A stretch of DNA of 64,000 nt. Source: Clostridia bacterium (GTDB taxonomy: Bacteria; Bacillota; Clostridia; Caldicoprobacterales; Caldicoprobacteraceae). The DNA is taken from NCBI GenBank assembly GCA_017577715.1, contig PKRC01000001.1, positions 1 through 64,000 on the forward strand. Reading direction: 5' to 3'. Below are positions 25,735 to 35,006 of this stretch, piece by piece; the first letter of the stretch is position 1; each line of letters starts with the position of its first letter. The translations under genes were made by a program, and so were the position numbers. The notes below the pieces were generated by a model, which saw nothing but the letters and a program-made list of their open reading frames with translations, was not told the origin of the DNA and ran no database searches.

Positions 25735-26679
25735 ATGAAGAGAAAGATTGCCTTTGTATTTCCTGGCCAGGGAGCGCAGTATGTGGGCATGGGGAAGGAT
25801 CTATATGACAACTATGCTGAGACAAGGGAACTGTTTGATAGGGCTGATGAGATACTGGCAAATGGCATAAAAAGCATGTGCTTTGAAGGTCCAGAGGAGG
25901 AACTCAAAAAGACAGAAAATACGCAGCCGGCCATTCTCCTGGTAAGCGTAGCCGCCATGAGGGTGCTTCAAAGATACGGCATCCATCCCGATATGGTGGC
26001 GGGGCTCAGCCTTGGGGAGTATAGCGCTTTGGTGGCGGCCAGCTCCATTACCTTTGAAGATGCCCTTCCACTGGTTATGAAGCGGGGGAGGTTCATGCAG
26101 CAGGCGGTACCCTTGGGTCATGGCAGCATGGCCGCCGTGCTGGGCCTTGAACGCCAAAAAGTGGAGGAGTGTTGCAATCTGGCTTCGGATGTGGGAGTTG
26201 TAGAACCTGCAAACTACAATTGCCCCGGGCAAATCGTCATATCGGGCCATGTAGCTGCTGTTGAAAAAGCCTGTGCCATAGCAAAGGAGATGGGGGCCAA
26301 GCGAATAGTGCCGTTGGCAGTAAGCGCACCCTTCCACTGCTCGCTGCTCAAGCCGGCCGGTCAGGCACTTCAAAAGGAGCTTGATGGGATCGATATTAAA
26401 GATCCGCAAATTCCGGTGATATCCAACGTGGAGGCTCTTCCTGTAAGGGATGCAGCCCACATACGCAAGCTGCTGGTTCAGCAGGTGAGCAGCCCCGTAA
26501 GGTGGGAGGACAGCGTCCGGTACATGATAAGCCAGGGCATAGAAGTATTCATCGAGGTGGGGCCGGGTAAAGTGCTAACCGGCTTTTTGAAGAAAATTTC
26601 CCCTGAAGTTAGGGGGTATAACGTGGAGGACATAAAATCCCTGGAAGCCACACTGAAAGAGCTGGGAGGTATGATATGA
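25735..26679 (+). CDS. fabD: Malonyl-CoA:ACP transacylase
   Basis: Start at ATG 25735 with AAAGGGGG upstream; an open upstream stretch lacks family similarity. The 314-residue product begins KIAFVFPGQGAQYVGMG and has the nucleophile Ser92 in AGLSLGEYSAL (GLSLG in place of GHSLG, a variant also found in relatives) and the catalytic His in SAPFHCSLL (near 200). It ends in a 4-bp ATGA overlap with fabG. No fabK gene sits in the 135 bp between fabH and fabD. Confidence 0.96.
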   Translation: MKRKIAFVFPGQGAQYVGMGKDLYDNYAETRELFDRADEILANGIKSMCFEGPEEELKKTENTQPAILLVSVAAMRVLQRYGIHPDMVAGLSLGEYSALVAASSITFEDALPLVMKRGRFMQQAVPLGHGSMAAVLGLERQKVEECCNLASDVGVVEPANYNCPGQIVISGHVAAVEKACAIAKEMGAKRIVPLAVSAPFHCSLLKPAGQALQKELDGIDIKDPQIPVISNVEALPVRDAAHIRKLLVQQVSSPVRWEDSVRYMISQGIEVFIEVGPGKVLTGFLKKISPEVRGYNVEDIKSLEATLKELGGMI

Positions 26680-27422
26680 TGGAGCTCAAAGGGAAAACGG
26701 CCCTTGTGACAGGTGCCTCACGAGGCATTGGCAGGGCTATTGCCCTATACCTGGCCGAGCTGGGGGCCCAGGTTGCTGTCAATTACTCCAGCTCCGAGCA
26801 GCGGGCCCTTGAGGTGGTGGAAGCCATAAAGGGAAAGGGTGGCAGGGCCATTGCGATTAAAGCCGATGTGTCAAATCCCCAGGAAGTAGAGGCCATGTTT
26901 GAGAGGGTGTTGGAGGAATTTGGAGACCTGGATATATTAGTCAACAATGCGGGGATCACCCGCGATGGGCTGCTCATTAGGATGAAACAGGAGGACTGGG
27001 ACGCGGTACTGGATATCAATCTCAAGGGGGTGTATAACTGCTCAAAGGCCGCTGCAAAGATCATGGTCAGAAGGCGCAAGGGGAAGATAATAAACATATC
27101 GTCAGTAGTGGGGGTGGCAGGCAACGCGGGGCAGGCCAATTACGCTGCAGCAAAAGCAGGAGTCATAGGCTTTTCCAAGGCCATAGCAAGGGAACTGGCT
27201 CCCCGCAACATTCAGGTGAACGTGGTGGCCCCTGGATTTATAGAGACCGATATGACAGCTGCGCTGCCTGAAACAATAAGACAGGAGATGCTAAAGCAGA
27301 TACCTTTGGGCAGATACGGGGACCCTATGGACGTGGCTTATGTGGTGGGTTTTTTGGCATCCGACAAGAGCCAGTATATAACCGGACAGGTGATACATGT
27401 TGACGGTGGAATGATAATGTAA
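26676..27422 (+). CDS. fabG: 3-oxoacyl-ACP reductase
   Basis: 248 residues of short-chain dehydrogenase type: TGASRGIG cofactor loop (residues 13-20), NNAG (near 90), catalytic Ser in ISSVVG, Tyr and Lys in NYAAAKAG, and the C-terminal GQVIHVDGGM of FabG. It reduces 3-oxoacyl-ACP with NADPH. Coupled to fabD by the ATGA overlap; two adjacent ATGs are possible starts. Confidence 0.96.
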   Translation: MMELKGKTALVTGASRGIGRAIALYLAELGAQVAVNYSSSEQRALEVVEAIKGKGGRAIAIKADVSNPQEVEAMFERVLEEFGDLDILVNNAGITRDGLLIRMKQEDWDAVLDINLKGVYNCSKAAAKIMVRRRKGKIINISSVVGVAGNAGQANYAAAKAGVIGFSKAIARELAPRNIQVNVVAPGFIETDMTAALPETIRQEMLKQIPLGRYGDPMDVAYVVGFLASDKSQYITGQVIHVDGGMIM

Positions 27423-27448
27423 TATGATTGGTATTAATAGCAATCATA
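27423..27448 (+). promoter_or_regulatory. Inverted repeat between fabG and acpP containing a FapR-like half site
   Basis: TATGATTG and CAATCATA form an 8-bp perfect stem around GTATTAATAG. The segment TGGTATTAATAGCA is identical to part of the FapR operator region at 22954, but only half of the FapR palindrome is present. It may be a weak attenuator, a degenerate operator or chance. Confidence 0.4.
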
Positions 27449-27582
27449 ATACGTTTTGTAATGATAAGGTAATTATTTACAGAACAGCGTTAAACGGCAT
27501 CAAAGATGGGATTAAAGGATGAAGCTTATGTCCGAGCAGCAACCGTAGCACAGAGTCTGGACATTGAAGGGAGGTGAAAAGG

Positions 27583-27816
27583 ATGATCTTTGAAAAGGTA
27601 AGGGATATAATCGTTGAGCAGCTAGGGGTCGATGCTGAGGAGGTCACCCTGGAGTCCAAATTCATCGATGACCTGGGGGCGGATTCTCTCGACATCGTTG
27701 AACTCATCATGGCTTTGGAAGAGGAGTTTGACATGGAAATTCCCGATGAGGATGCCGAAAAGATTTCCACGGTGGGGGATGCGGTGGAGTACATTAAGGC
27801 CCATTTGAAACAGTGA
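27583..27816 (+). CDS. acpP: Acyl carrier protein
   Basis: Start at ATG 27583, 6 bp after AAGGGAGGTG. The 77-residue acidic protein has the phosphopantetheine site Ser35 in LGADSLDIVEL and the usual EEFDMEIPDEDAEKI helix. It carries growing acyl chains. A strong terminator follows at once. Confidence 0.97.
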   Translation: MIFEKVRDIIVEQLGVDAEEVTLESKFIDDLGADSLDIVELIMALEEEFDMEIPDEDAEKISTVGDAVEYIKAHLKQ

Positions 27817-27819
27817 ATA

Positions 27820-27853
27820 AAATGGGTTCCCCATTTTGTGGGGAACCCCATTT
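27820..27853 (+). terminator. Terminator after acpP
   Basis: AAATGGGTTCCCC pairs with GGGGAACCCCATTT (one bulged C) across a 7-base loop. It ends the fapR-acpP transcript, so fabF may have its own promoter. Confidence 0.8.
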
Positions 27854-28214
27854 AATATTGAGGTTTTTGGGACTCATTCTTCTGGAGATTGCTATGGCAA
27901 TATGCTCTAAACTTTTGCTGGTGGCGTGTCATCTTCAGTTGCGCGCTATTTAATGTGTTATTTAATGTGTATAAATGATAGCTTTAAAAGGGCAAGTTCC
28001 AGGATGAGACGGACTGATCCTTTGGATGTTATCCATACAAAAAAGCTTGGAAAGCCTTATCCTTATGGCAATGATAGCAAAAAGGCTGCTGTACATCGGT
28101 TGAGGTGTTCATTTAATCTGGGCAACTCACTCGTTTGTGGTGAGATGATATAGATGGGAAGTATATAATACACAAAATTGAAAAATATGCTGTAAGTTTC
28201 GAGGGGGTATATTG
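27854..28214 (+). other. Intergenic region upstream of fabF
   Basis: About 360 bp with no convincing gene. A small direct repeat (TATTTAATGTGT twice near 27949-27972) is present. A 75-codon open frame at 27926 lacks a ribosome site and shows no recognised motif. I found no clear FapR box. Confidence 0.4.
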
Positions 28215-29456
28215 GTGAGAAGGGTTGTGGTAACCGGATTGGGAGTTATCTCGCCGGTAGGGAATACCGTGGATGACTTCTGGACAGCTCTTTGCAGCGG
28301 TCAAAGCGGAGTTGACAGGATTACCGAATTTGACGTGAGCGATTTTTCCACTCAGATAGCTGCTACCGTCAAAGATTTTAAACCCGAGAATTACATGGAC
28401 AAAAAAGAGGCAAGGCGGATGGACAGGTTTACGCAGTTTGCCGTAGCGGCTACCTACATGGCCATAAAGGATGCACAGCTGGACTTGGATAAGATAGACA
28501 AGGAACGCTTTGGAATAATACTCGGCAGCGGTATCGGAGGTATACAGACGCTGGAGGAACAGTTTGAGGTGTTGATGCAAAAGGGACCGGGCAGGATAAG
28601 CCCGTTTCTGGTGCCCATGATGATTGCCAATATAGCGGCTGGCCAGCTGGCCATCATGGTGGGGGCCAAGGGGGTTAACTTTACGGTGGTAACCGCTTGT
28701 GCGTCGGGAACCAACGCCATAGGCGAGGCTTTCAATGCCATACGCTATGGCCATGCCGATGTGGTGATCACGGGAGGTACCGAAGCGCCCATCACCAGGA
28801 TCGCTTTGGCTGGCTTCTGTTCCATGAAGGCATTGTCCACCAGAAACGACGATCCTAAGGCTGCCTGCCGTCCGTTTGATAAGGACAGGGATGGGTTTGT
28901 GATGGGTGAAGGTGCTGGGATACTGATTTTGGAGAGCCTTGAACATGCGCAGAAGAGAGGAGCCAGAATCCTGGCAGAGGTAGTGGGATACGGCTCCACC
29001 GATGATGCCTACCATATAACCGCTCCGGCGCCTGAAGGCGAGGGAGCTGCAAGGGCTATGAAGCTGGCTCTGGAAAGCGCTGGTATAGCACCTGAAGAAG
29101 TGAGTTATATAAACGCTCATGGAACTTCAACGTCGTATAATGATAAGTTAGAGACCATGGCCATAAAACAGGTGTTTGGGCAGCATGCTTACAAACTGGC
29201 GGTAAGCTCCACCAAATCCATGACTGGGCATCTCCTGGGGGCAGCAGGCGGAGTGGAAGCGGTGGCGCTTGTGAAGTCCATTGTACACCAGTTTGTACCG
29301 CCAACCATTAATTACACCACTCCTGACCCCGACTGCGACCTTGACTATGTGCCAAATGAGGGAAGGCCATGGGAGATAGAATATGCCATGTCCAATTCGT
29401 TTGGATTTGGCGGGCATAATGCCTGCATACTCATGAAGAGGTATAGGGAAATTTAA
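28215..29456 (+). CDS. fabF: 3-oxoacyl-ACP synthase II
   Basis: Start GTG 28215 (or TTG 28212) after GAGGGGG. The 413-residue protein has Cys162 in TACASGTNAIG, His in NAHGTSTSYND (near 300) and His in GHLLGAAGG (near 337), the Cys-His-His triad of FabF. It elongates acyl chains. It is separated from acpP by a terminator and 360 bp. Confidence 0.97.
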   Translation: MRRVVVTGLGVISPVGNTVDDFWTALCSGQSGVDRITEFDVSDFSTQIAATVKDFKPENYMDKKEARRMDRFTQFAVAATYMAIKDAQLDLDKIDKERFGIILGSGIGGIQTLEEQFEVLMQKGPGRISPFLVPMMIANIAAGQLAIMVGAKGVNFTVVTACASGTNAIGEAFNAIRYGHADVVITGGTEAPITRIALAGFCSMKALSTRNDDPKAACRPFDKDRDGFVMGEGAGILILESLEHAQKRGARILAEVVGYGSTDDAYHITAPAPEGEGAARAMKLALESAGIAPEEVSYINAHGTSTSYNDKLETMAIKQVFGQHAYKLAVSSTKSMTGHLLGAAGGVEAVALVKSIVHQFVPPTINYTTPDPDCDLDYVPNEGRPWEIEYAMSNSFGFGGHNACILMKRYREI

Positions 29457-29480
29457 ATATAGGATTCCATACACCCATAG

Positions 29481-29508
29481 AATAGAGCCCTCTGGCTCTA
29501 TTTTTTTT
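29481..29508 (+). terminator. Terminator after fabF
   Basis: AATAGAGCC and GGCTCTATT form a 9-bp stem with the loop CTCT, followed by eight T residues. Confidence 0.93.
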
Positions 29509-29510
29509 GC

Positions 29511-29538
29511 TTGACAAACTGTTTGCTGGCAATATAAT
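29511..29538 (+). promoter_or_regulatory. Promoter of rnc-smc-ftsY
   Basis: TTGACA (29511-29516) and TATAAT (29533-29538), both full consensus with 16-bp spacing, directly after the fabF terminator. Confidence 0.85.
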
Positions 29539-29599
29539 CTAGCATAGGGATTGGATGGCCTTACTAGGGCTTTTATATGGCCTTTGAAAGGGGAAAGGT

Positions 29600-30313
29600 A
29601 TGTTGTCCCAAGACAGGGAACTCCAGTTGAAAGAGTTTGAGAACAATCTGGGCTACCGATTTGATAATATACAGTTGCTCGATACGGCATTGACGCACAG
29701 CTCGTATGCAAACGAGCGCCCCGGGAGCTCCCAGCACAACGAAAGGTTGGAGTTCCTAGGTGACTCGGTTTTAGGGTTGGTAATAAGCGAGTACCTGTAT
29801 ACCAATTTTCCCGAACTTACCGAAGGTAACCTGGCTAAGATAAAGGCGCTGGTAGTGTCGGAAGCATGCCTGGCGAAGGCCGCTAGGCGGATTGGCCTTG
29901 GGCAGCGGATGCTACTCGGTAAAGGAGAAGAGCACACTGGTGGGCGGGACAGGGACTCCATCCTGGCTGATGCTTTTGAGTCGGTTATAGCCGCCATCTT
30001 TCTGGATGGTGGGTTGGATGAGGCAAGAAAGTTTGTGCTCAAGAATCTGTCGCAGTTCATTGACGATGCCTTGAACGGTAAGGGGATCAGGGATTATAAG
30101 ACCGACCTGCAGGAGGTATTACAGAAAAAATCCGATAAAGCCATTGAATACAGGATTGTAGGGGATTCAGGGCCCGATCACCAGAAGATATTCATCGCCC
30201 AGGTGTACCACGGTGACAAGCTGCTGGGAGAAGGTGTGGGCAGAAGCAAGAAAGAAGCCGAGCAGCATGCCGCTCAAAAAGCTTTAGAGGATATGAAAAA
30301 TAAAGAGGTGTAA
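29600..30313 (+). CDS. rnc: Ribonuclease III
   Basis: 237 residues: nuclease domain with the signature HNERLEFLGDSVLGLV (near 47-62) and the second acidic cluster ILADAFESVIAA, then a double-stranded RNA binding domain starting TDLQEVLQKK (near 170) and ending GRSKKEAEQHAAQKAL. It processes rRNA precursors. Start ATG with GAAAGGGGAAAGG upstream. Confidence 0.97.
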   Translation: MLSQDRELQLKEFENNLGYRFDNIQLLDTALTHSSYANERPGSSQHNERLEFLGDSVLGLVISEYLYTNFPELTEGNLAKIKALVVSEACLAKAARRIGLGQRMLLGKGEEHTGGRDRDSILADAFESVIAAIFLDGGLDEARKFVLKNLSQFIDDALNGKGIRDYKTDLQEVLQKKSDKAIEYRIVGDSGPDHQKIFIAQVYHGDKLLGEGVGRSKKEAEQHAAQKALEDMKNKEV

Positions 30314-30317
30314 GGTT

Positions 30318-33300
30318 TTGCATCTGAAACGCTTGGAGATATATGGATTCAAATCCTTTGCCGATAGGGTTTATATAGAGTTTGATAAGGGCATAACCGC
30401 CATCGTGGGTCCCAATGGTAGCGGTAAGAGCAACATTGCCGATGCCATACGCTGGGTTTTAGGCGAGCAAAGCGCCAAGTTGCTGCGCGGCGGCAGGATG
30501 GAGGACGTGATATTTTCGGGGTCCCATGCCAGGAAGCCACTGGGGTTTGCGGAGGTTACCCTAGTGCTGGACAATTCGGATGGCGCATTGCCTATGGAGT
30601 ATTCCGAGGTATCGATAACCCGGCGGGTTTTTCGTTCTGGAGAAAGCGAGTATTACATAAACCGTACACAGTGCCGTTTAAAGGATATAGTGGAGCTGCT
30701 GGTGGACACCGGCATAGGCAAGGAAGGGTACTCCATCATCGGACAGGGCAGAGTTGAGGAACTGCTCAACATGCATGCCGAGGAAAGGCGTGGCATATTC
30801 GAAGAAGCTGCAGGCATAATGAAGTACAAGCTGCGCAAGGAGGAGGCCCAAAAAAAGCTTGAAAAGGCAGAAGAAAACATAACCCGCATAGATGACATAC
30901 TGGCAGAGCTAGCACAGCAACTGGAGCCTTTGGAAGAGCAAAGCAGGGTAGCGCAGCAGTACCTGCAGCTCCGAGACAGGTTAAAGCTGCTGGAGATCAA
31001 CAGGTTTATTCAGCAGTATGAGAGATATACTGCCAGGTTGAAAGAGATGGACGATGAGATACATTTGCTGGATGGCGACATATCATCTCACCGGCAGCAG
31101 GTAGAACTGCTTGAGAATGAAAGGTTGCAGTTGCAGCAGGAAGTGGAAAGAAGGCAAAAAGAAGCCGAACAGCTGATGGAAAGGCGGTATACCCTCATCC
31201 AGGAGGAGGAAAAAGCCAAAGGGCATCTTCAGCTGTTGGAGCAGAGGATAAGCCAGTATAGGAAAGATAATGAGCGGTATGAAAAGGAGATACAACAAGA
31301 GGAGGTTAATATAAATAGCAGCCTTTCCGAAAAGGATGCGTGCGTAGGGCAGCTTGTAAATATGGAAAGGGCTGTGGAAGAAAAAAGGCAGCATCTGAAC
31401 GGACTTGTTTCGGAGCTTGCGCAAGTCAATGAGGAGCTGAATTCGAAGCAACTGGAGCTCGATGCTCGGCGCGCCGATGCTGCCCAAGTATTGGACAGGC
31501 TGGCCCAATGCAGGAACAGCATAACCAGATATCGAACGTTGAAAGAAAATCTGGAGAAAAGGCATGGCGATGTTTGCAGGCTCATACGTTCAATGCTTGA
31601 GCAGAAGGAAACCTTGCAGGAGGCTCAGAAGCGGACAGAAGAAAGCCTTAACTCCATAATATCGGAGAGCCAGAGCCTGCTCCAGCGCAGAGAAGAGGTA
31701 AAAAAATTGCTAAATGGCATAAAGGGCGAGATAGCCCAGCAAAGCAGCCTCATTCAAGCAAAAAGGCAAAACCTCGAGGGCATGAAATCCCGGTATAATC
31801 TGTTGAGGGATATGGACAGGGCCCATGAAGGGTTTAGCCGGAGCGTACGGAAAATCCTTGAGGCCTGCCGGTATGATCATGCTATGGCTGAACGCCTGTG
31901 CGGGGTGGTAGCTGACCTGATAGAGGTACCGCGGGAATACGAGCTGGCCATCGAGACGGTTTTGGGGGCCAGCCTTCAGTACATAGTGACCGAAACCGAA
32001 GAGGATGCGCAGTACATAATAGAGTTTTTACGGGAAAAAGGCTATGGCCGTGCTACCTTCCTGCCGCTTACCTCCATACAGCCCAGGACTCTCAACCAGC
32101 ATGAGATGGGTGTTCTCAAGCTAGATGGGTGCATAGGCATAGCTTCCAATCTGATCAGGTTTGACCCGAGGTATTCCAGGGTGATAGAGTATCTGTTGGG
32201 CAGGGTGGTTATTGCCCGGACGCTTGATGAGGCCATTGCCATGGCAAGGAAATATTCCTATTCTTTCAGGATAGTAACCCTTGAAGGCGATGTGCTGCAT
32301 CCGGGAGGGTCCATTACTGGGGGGAGCAACACTACCGCTAAGAACACCGGCATATTGAGCCGAAAAAGGGAGATAGCCGAGCTTGAAGCGGCCATCCTTC
32401 AGGAGGAGCGCGGCATAGCCGATGAGCAGGATCGGTTGAAGCTGCTTGAACAGCGATATGCCCAACTGGAGCACCAACAGGATGAGCTAAACAAAAAGGC
32501 GCATAGCCTCGAGTTGGCAAGGACTGCCCAGGAGGAAAGGCTGCAACACGAAAAGCAGCAGGCCTTGAAGCTGGAAGGAGAGCTAAAAAGGCTTGAAAAG
32601 GAGAAGGAGGACCTGGAAAGCGAGCTACAGGCGGTCGATGCTTCTATTGAAGAGGTTGTTAAAGAGATGTCGCAGCTGGAAAGCGAAAGCGAGGGGGTTC
32701 GCTCTTTCATTGAAACCATAGAATCGGCCTTTAAGTGCCTCGGCCAGCGTAAGGCGGAGCTGGAAAAGCGTATTGCCGATTTACGGCTTGACCTCAGCAC
32801 CTTAGAGCTTAGCGCTGAAAATTTGAGGCAAAGGATAAAGCAGCTCGAGTCCGATATAGCCCAAAGGCGGGACGCCATTGCAAAGAAGCGGGACCTGATG
32901 GAAGATAATCTAAAGCAGGTAGAGCGCTGTCAGAGCGAAATTGAGCAGCGTTCCGAAATGCTTGAAAGCTTACGGAAGGAAGCCCAGCGGCTGAGCGGCA
33001 CGCTGAAGGAGATGGAGGCTCAAAGGGAAGCCCTTTTAAGGCGGCTGGAAGAGCTGCAGGGCGAGATAAAACGGCTCTCGGGGATTGTTGAGGAGATAAT
33101 GGGCAGAAAGCACCGTTTGGAGGTACAAAGGTCCAGGCTGGAGGCCGAGCTGGAGAACCTTCAGAACAACATATGGGATGAATACGGAATAACTTATAAC
33201 ACCGCCCTGGCCTATCTGGATAAGGGGCTCAAGCTGAATAATATAAACCAGGAGATTGAGAATATTAAGGAAAGAATTCAGGCCCTTGGGCAGGTTAATG

Positions 33301-33887
33301 TGAGCGCCATAGATGAATACAGGCGCATAAAGGAAAGGTATGAGTTTTTGGAGTCGCAAAAGCGTGATTTGGTGGAGGCAAAGCGCAACCTGAACGACAT
33401 CATTCAGGACGTGACCAGAGTGATGGAGGAGAAGTTTCGCCAGGAGTTTGAATTGATCAACCGGGAGTTCCAGGAGGTGTTTTCCAGGCTATTTGGTGGA
33501 GGGGTGGCCAGGCTTGTGCTGGAAAATGAAGATGATGTGCTGGGTTGCGGCATAGACATTGTGGCGCAGCCCCCGGGCAAAAAGCTGCAGAGCCTATCCT
33601 TGCTCTCGGGGGGAGAGAAGGCCTTAACAGCCATAGCCATACTCTTTGCTATATTAAGGAGGAGGCCTACGCCGTTTTGCGTTTTGGACGAGATCGACAC
33701 CGCACTGGATGAGGCCAATTTGGCCAATCTAGGAAGATTTATAAAGGAGTTTTCCCAGCATACCCAGTTCATAATAATCACCCATAGGAGGCCTACCATG
33801 GAGGTGGCCGATGCCCTTTATGGCATAGCCATGGAGGAAAAAGGGGTATCCAAGCTGGTTTCGGTACGGCTTGATAAAGCCAGCTGA
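30318..33887 (+). CDS. smc: Chromosome segregation ATPase SMC
   Basis: 1189 residues from TTG 30318, with AGGTGTAAGG upstream. Walker A GPNGSGKSN (residues 32-40), Q-loop region, two long coiled coils (about 165-500 and 680-1010), the hinge around 515-665 (GVVADLIEVPREYELAIETV), the ABC signature LSLLSGGEKAL and Walker B FCVLDEIDTALDEAN near the C-terminus. It organises and segregates the chromosome with ScpAB, not in this window. Confidence 0.98.
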   Translation: MHLKRLEIYGFKSFADRVYIEFDKGITAIVGPNGSGKSNIADAIRWVLGEQSAKLLRGGRMEDVIFSGSHARKPLGFAEVTLVLDNSDGALPMEYSEVSITRRVFRSGESEYYINRTQCRLKDIVELLVDTGIGKEGYSIIGQGRVEELLNMHAEERRGIFEEAAGIMKYKLRKEEAQKKLEKAEENITRIDDILAELAQQLEPLEEQSRVAQQYLQLRDRLKLLEINRFIQQYERYTARLKEMDDEIHLLDGDISSHRQQVELLENERLQLQQEVERRQKEAEQLMERRYTLIQEEEKAKGHLQLLEQRISQYRKDNERYEKEIQQEEVNINSSLSEKDACVGQLVNMERAVEEKRQHLNGLVSELAQVNEELNSKQLELDARRADAAQVLDRLAQCRNSITRYRTLKENLEKRHGDVCRLIRSMLEQKETLQEAQKRTEESLNSIISESQSLLQRREEVKKLLNGIKGEIAQQSSLIQAKRQNLEGMKSRYNLLRDMDRAHEGFSRSVRKILEACRYDHAMAERLCGVVADLIEVPREYELAIETVLGASLQYIVTETEEDAQYIIEFLREKGYGRATFLPLTSIQPRTLNQHEMGVLKLDGCIGIASNLIRFDPRYSRVIEYLLGRVVIARTLDEAIAMARKYSYSFRIVTLEGDVLHPGGSITGGSNTTAKNTGILSRKREIAELEAAILQEERGIADEQDRLKLLEQRYAQLEHQQDELNKKAHSLELARTAQEERLQHEKQQALKLEGELKRLEKEKEDLESELQAVDASIEEVVKEMSQLESESEGVRSFIETIESAFKCLGQRKAELEKRIADLRLDLSTLELSAENLRQRIKQLESDIAQRRDAIAKKRDLMEDNLKQVERCQSEIEQRSEMLESLRKEAQRLSGTLKEMEAQREALLRRLEELQGEIKRLSGIVEEIMGRKHRLEVQRSRLEAELENLQNNIWDEYGITYNTALAYLDKGLKLNNINQEIENIKERIQALGQVNVSAIDEYRRIKERYEFLESQKRDLVEAKRNLNDIIQDVTRVMEEKFRQEFELINREFQEVFSRLFGGGVARLVLENEDDVLGCGIDIVAQPPGKKLQSLSLLSGGEKALTAIAILFAILRRRPTPFCVLDEIDTALDEANLANLGRFIKEFSQHTQFIIITHRRPTMEVADALYGIAMEEKGVSKLVSVRLDKAS

Positions 33888-33929
33888 TGGCTTATTACAC
33901 AAGGCAAAAAGAAGGGGAGAGTTAGCATA

Positions 33930-34847
33930 ATGGAAAAGAAAGGCTTTTTTAGCAGGTTAAAGGAAGGATTGGCCAAGACGCGGCAGAACATAACCGAGAA
34001 GATGGACCTGCTGTTTAAATACCACAACGAGGTGAACGATGAACTGTTTGACGAGCTGGAGGAAGTGCTGATACTTGCCGATGTTGGGGTCAATACCACC
34101 ACCCGGCTGATAGAGAAGGTTCGGGAGCGCGTCAGGGAGGAAAGGATAAGAGAAGCGCAGAGGGTACGAGCAGTATTGAAAGAGGAGATATTGGCGCTGC
34201 TCAGCCAACCTCAGGAGCTCAATTTGAGGTTTCCGGCAGTCTTTCTGGTGGTAGGGGTAAATGGCGTGGGTAAGACCACTACCATAGGCAAGCTGGCGCA
34301 TATGTTTCAGTCGCAGGGTAGGAAAGTGCTGATGGCAGCGGGAGACACCTTCCGTGCCGCTGCCATAGAACAGCTGGAGGTGTGGGCAAACCGTGTGGGC
34401 TGCCAGATTGTGCGTCATACCGAGGGCGCTGATGCCGCCGCTGTGGTGTTTGATGCCATACAAGCTGCGAAATCAAGAGGCATCGACCTGCTGATATGCG
34501 ACACTGCCGGGAGGCTGCACACAAAGAAAAACCTGATGAATGAGCTGGAGAAGATAAACAGGATAATTGAGAGGGAATACCCTGAAGCCCATAAAGAGGT
34601 TTTTTTGGTGCTGGATGCTACCACCGGTCAAAATGCGGTTTCCCAGGCGAAGATGTTTAAGGAAAAGGTCAACGTGACGGGCATCATACTTACAAAGCTG
34701 GATGGGACGGCAAAGGGCGGCATCATCATAGCCGTCAAATCGGAACTGGGTATTCCCATACGATACATAGGCGTTGGCGAAGGAATGGACGACCTGCAGC
34801 CCTTTGATGCTGAGGCTTTTGTGGAAGCTCTGTTTGAGGAAGCTTAA
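33930..34847 (+). CDS. ftsY: Signal recognition particle receptor FtsY
   Basis: 305 residues with a short N-terminal region, the helical N domain (VNDELFDELEEVLILADVG) and the GTPase G domain with GVNGVGKTTTIGKLA (near 109), DTFRAAAIEQL, DTAGRLH and TKLDGTAKGG. It lacks the long acidic A domain of enterobacterial FtsY, as usual in Firmicutes. It docks SRP-ribosome complexes at the membrane. Confidence 0.97.
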   Translation: MEKKGFFSRLKEGLAKTRQNITEKMDLLFKYHNEVNDELFDELEEVLILADVGVNTTTRLIEKVRERVREERIREAQRVRAVLKEEILALLSQPQELNLRFPAVFLVVGVNGVGKTTTIGKLAHMFQSQGRKVLMAAGDTFRAAAIEQLEVWANRVGCQIVRHTEGADAAAVVFDAIQAAKSRGIDLLICDTAGRLHTKKNLMNELEKINRIIEREYPEAHKEVFLVLDATTGQNAVSQAKMFKEKVNVTGIILTKLDGTAKGGIIIAVKSELGIPIRYIGVGEGMDDLQPFDAEAFVEALFEEA

Positions 34848-34936
34848 AGAAGCTTAAATTGGAAAATGGTGAATTACAAAATGGCGACTGTATTTGGGGA
34901 AATCATCAAAAGCAGGGGATAAAATAAAAAAAGCAC

Positions 34937-34965
34937 TTGTATTATGACAAGAAGTGATATATAAT
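34937..34965 (+). promoter_or_regulatory. Promoter of ylxM-ffh
   Basis: TTGTAT (34937-34942) and TATAAT (34960-34965) at 17-bp spacing. The start site should lie at or just after the left arm of the hairpin at 34970. Confidence 0.7.
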
Positions 34966-34969
34966 ATTT

Positions 34970-34997
34970 CGCTGTAAAGGACAAATACTTTACAGCG
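34970..34997 (+). promoter_or_regulatory. Perfect inverted repeat between the promoter and ylxM
   Basis: CGCTGTAAAG and CTTTACAGCG form a perfect 10-bp palindrome with an 8-base spacer, directly at the expected transcription start and ending just before the ribosome site GGGTGG of ylxM. It could be an operator, possibly for the helix-turn-helix protein YlxM itself, or a 5' RNA hairpin. There is no T tract. Confidence 0.6.
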
Positions 34998-35006
34998 GGT
35001 GGATGT

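Noticed and set aside
27926..28153. 75-codon frame upstream of fabF
   Set aside because: It has no ribosome binding site, contains a short direct repeat and shows no protein-like pattern.
30653..33799. Several Ser-rich minus-strand frames of 100 to 160 codons inside smc
   Set aside because: They are antisense shadows of the coiled-coil coding sequence, with no start signals.
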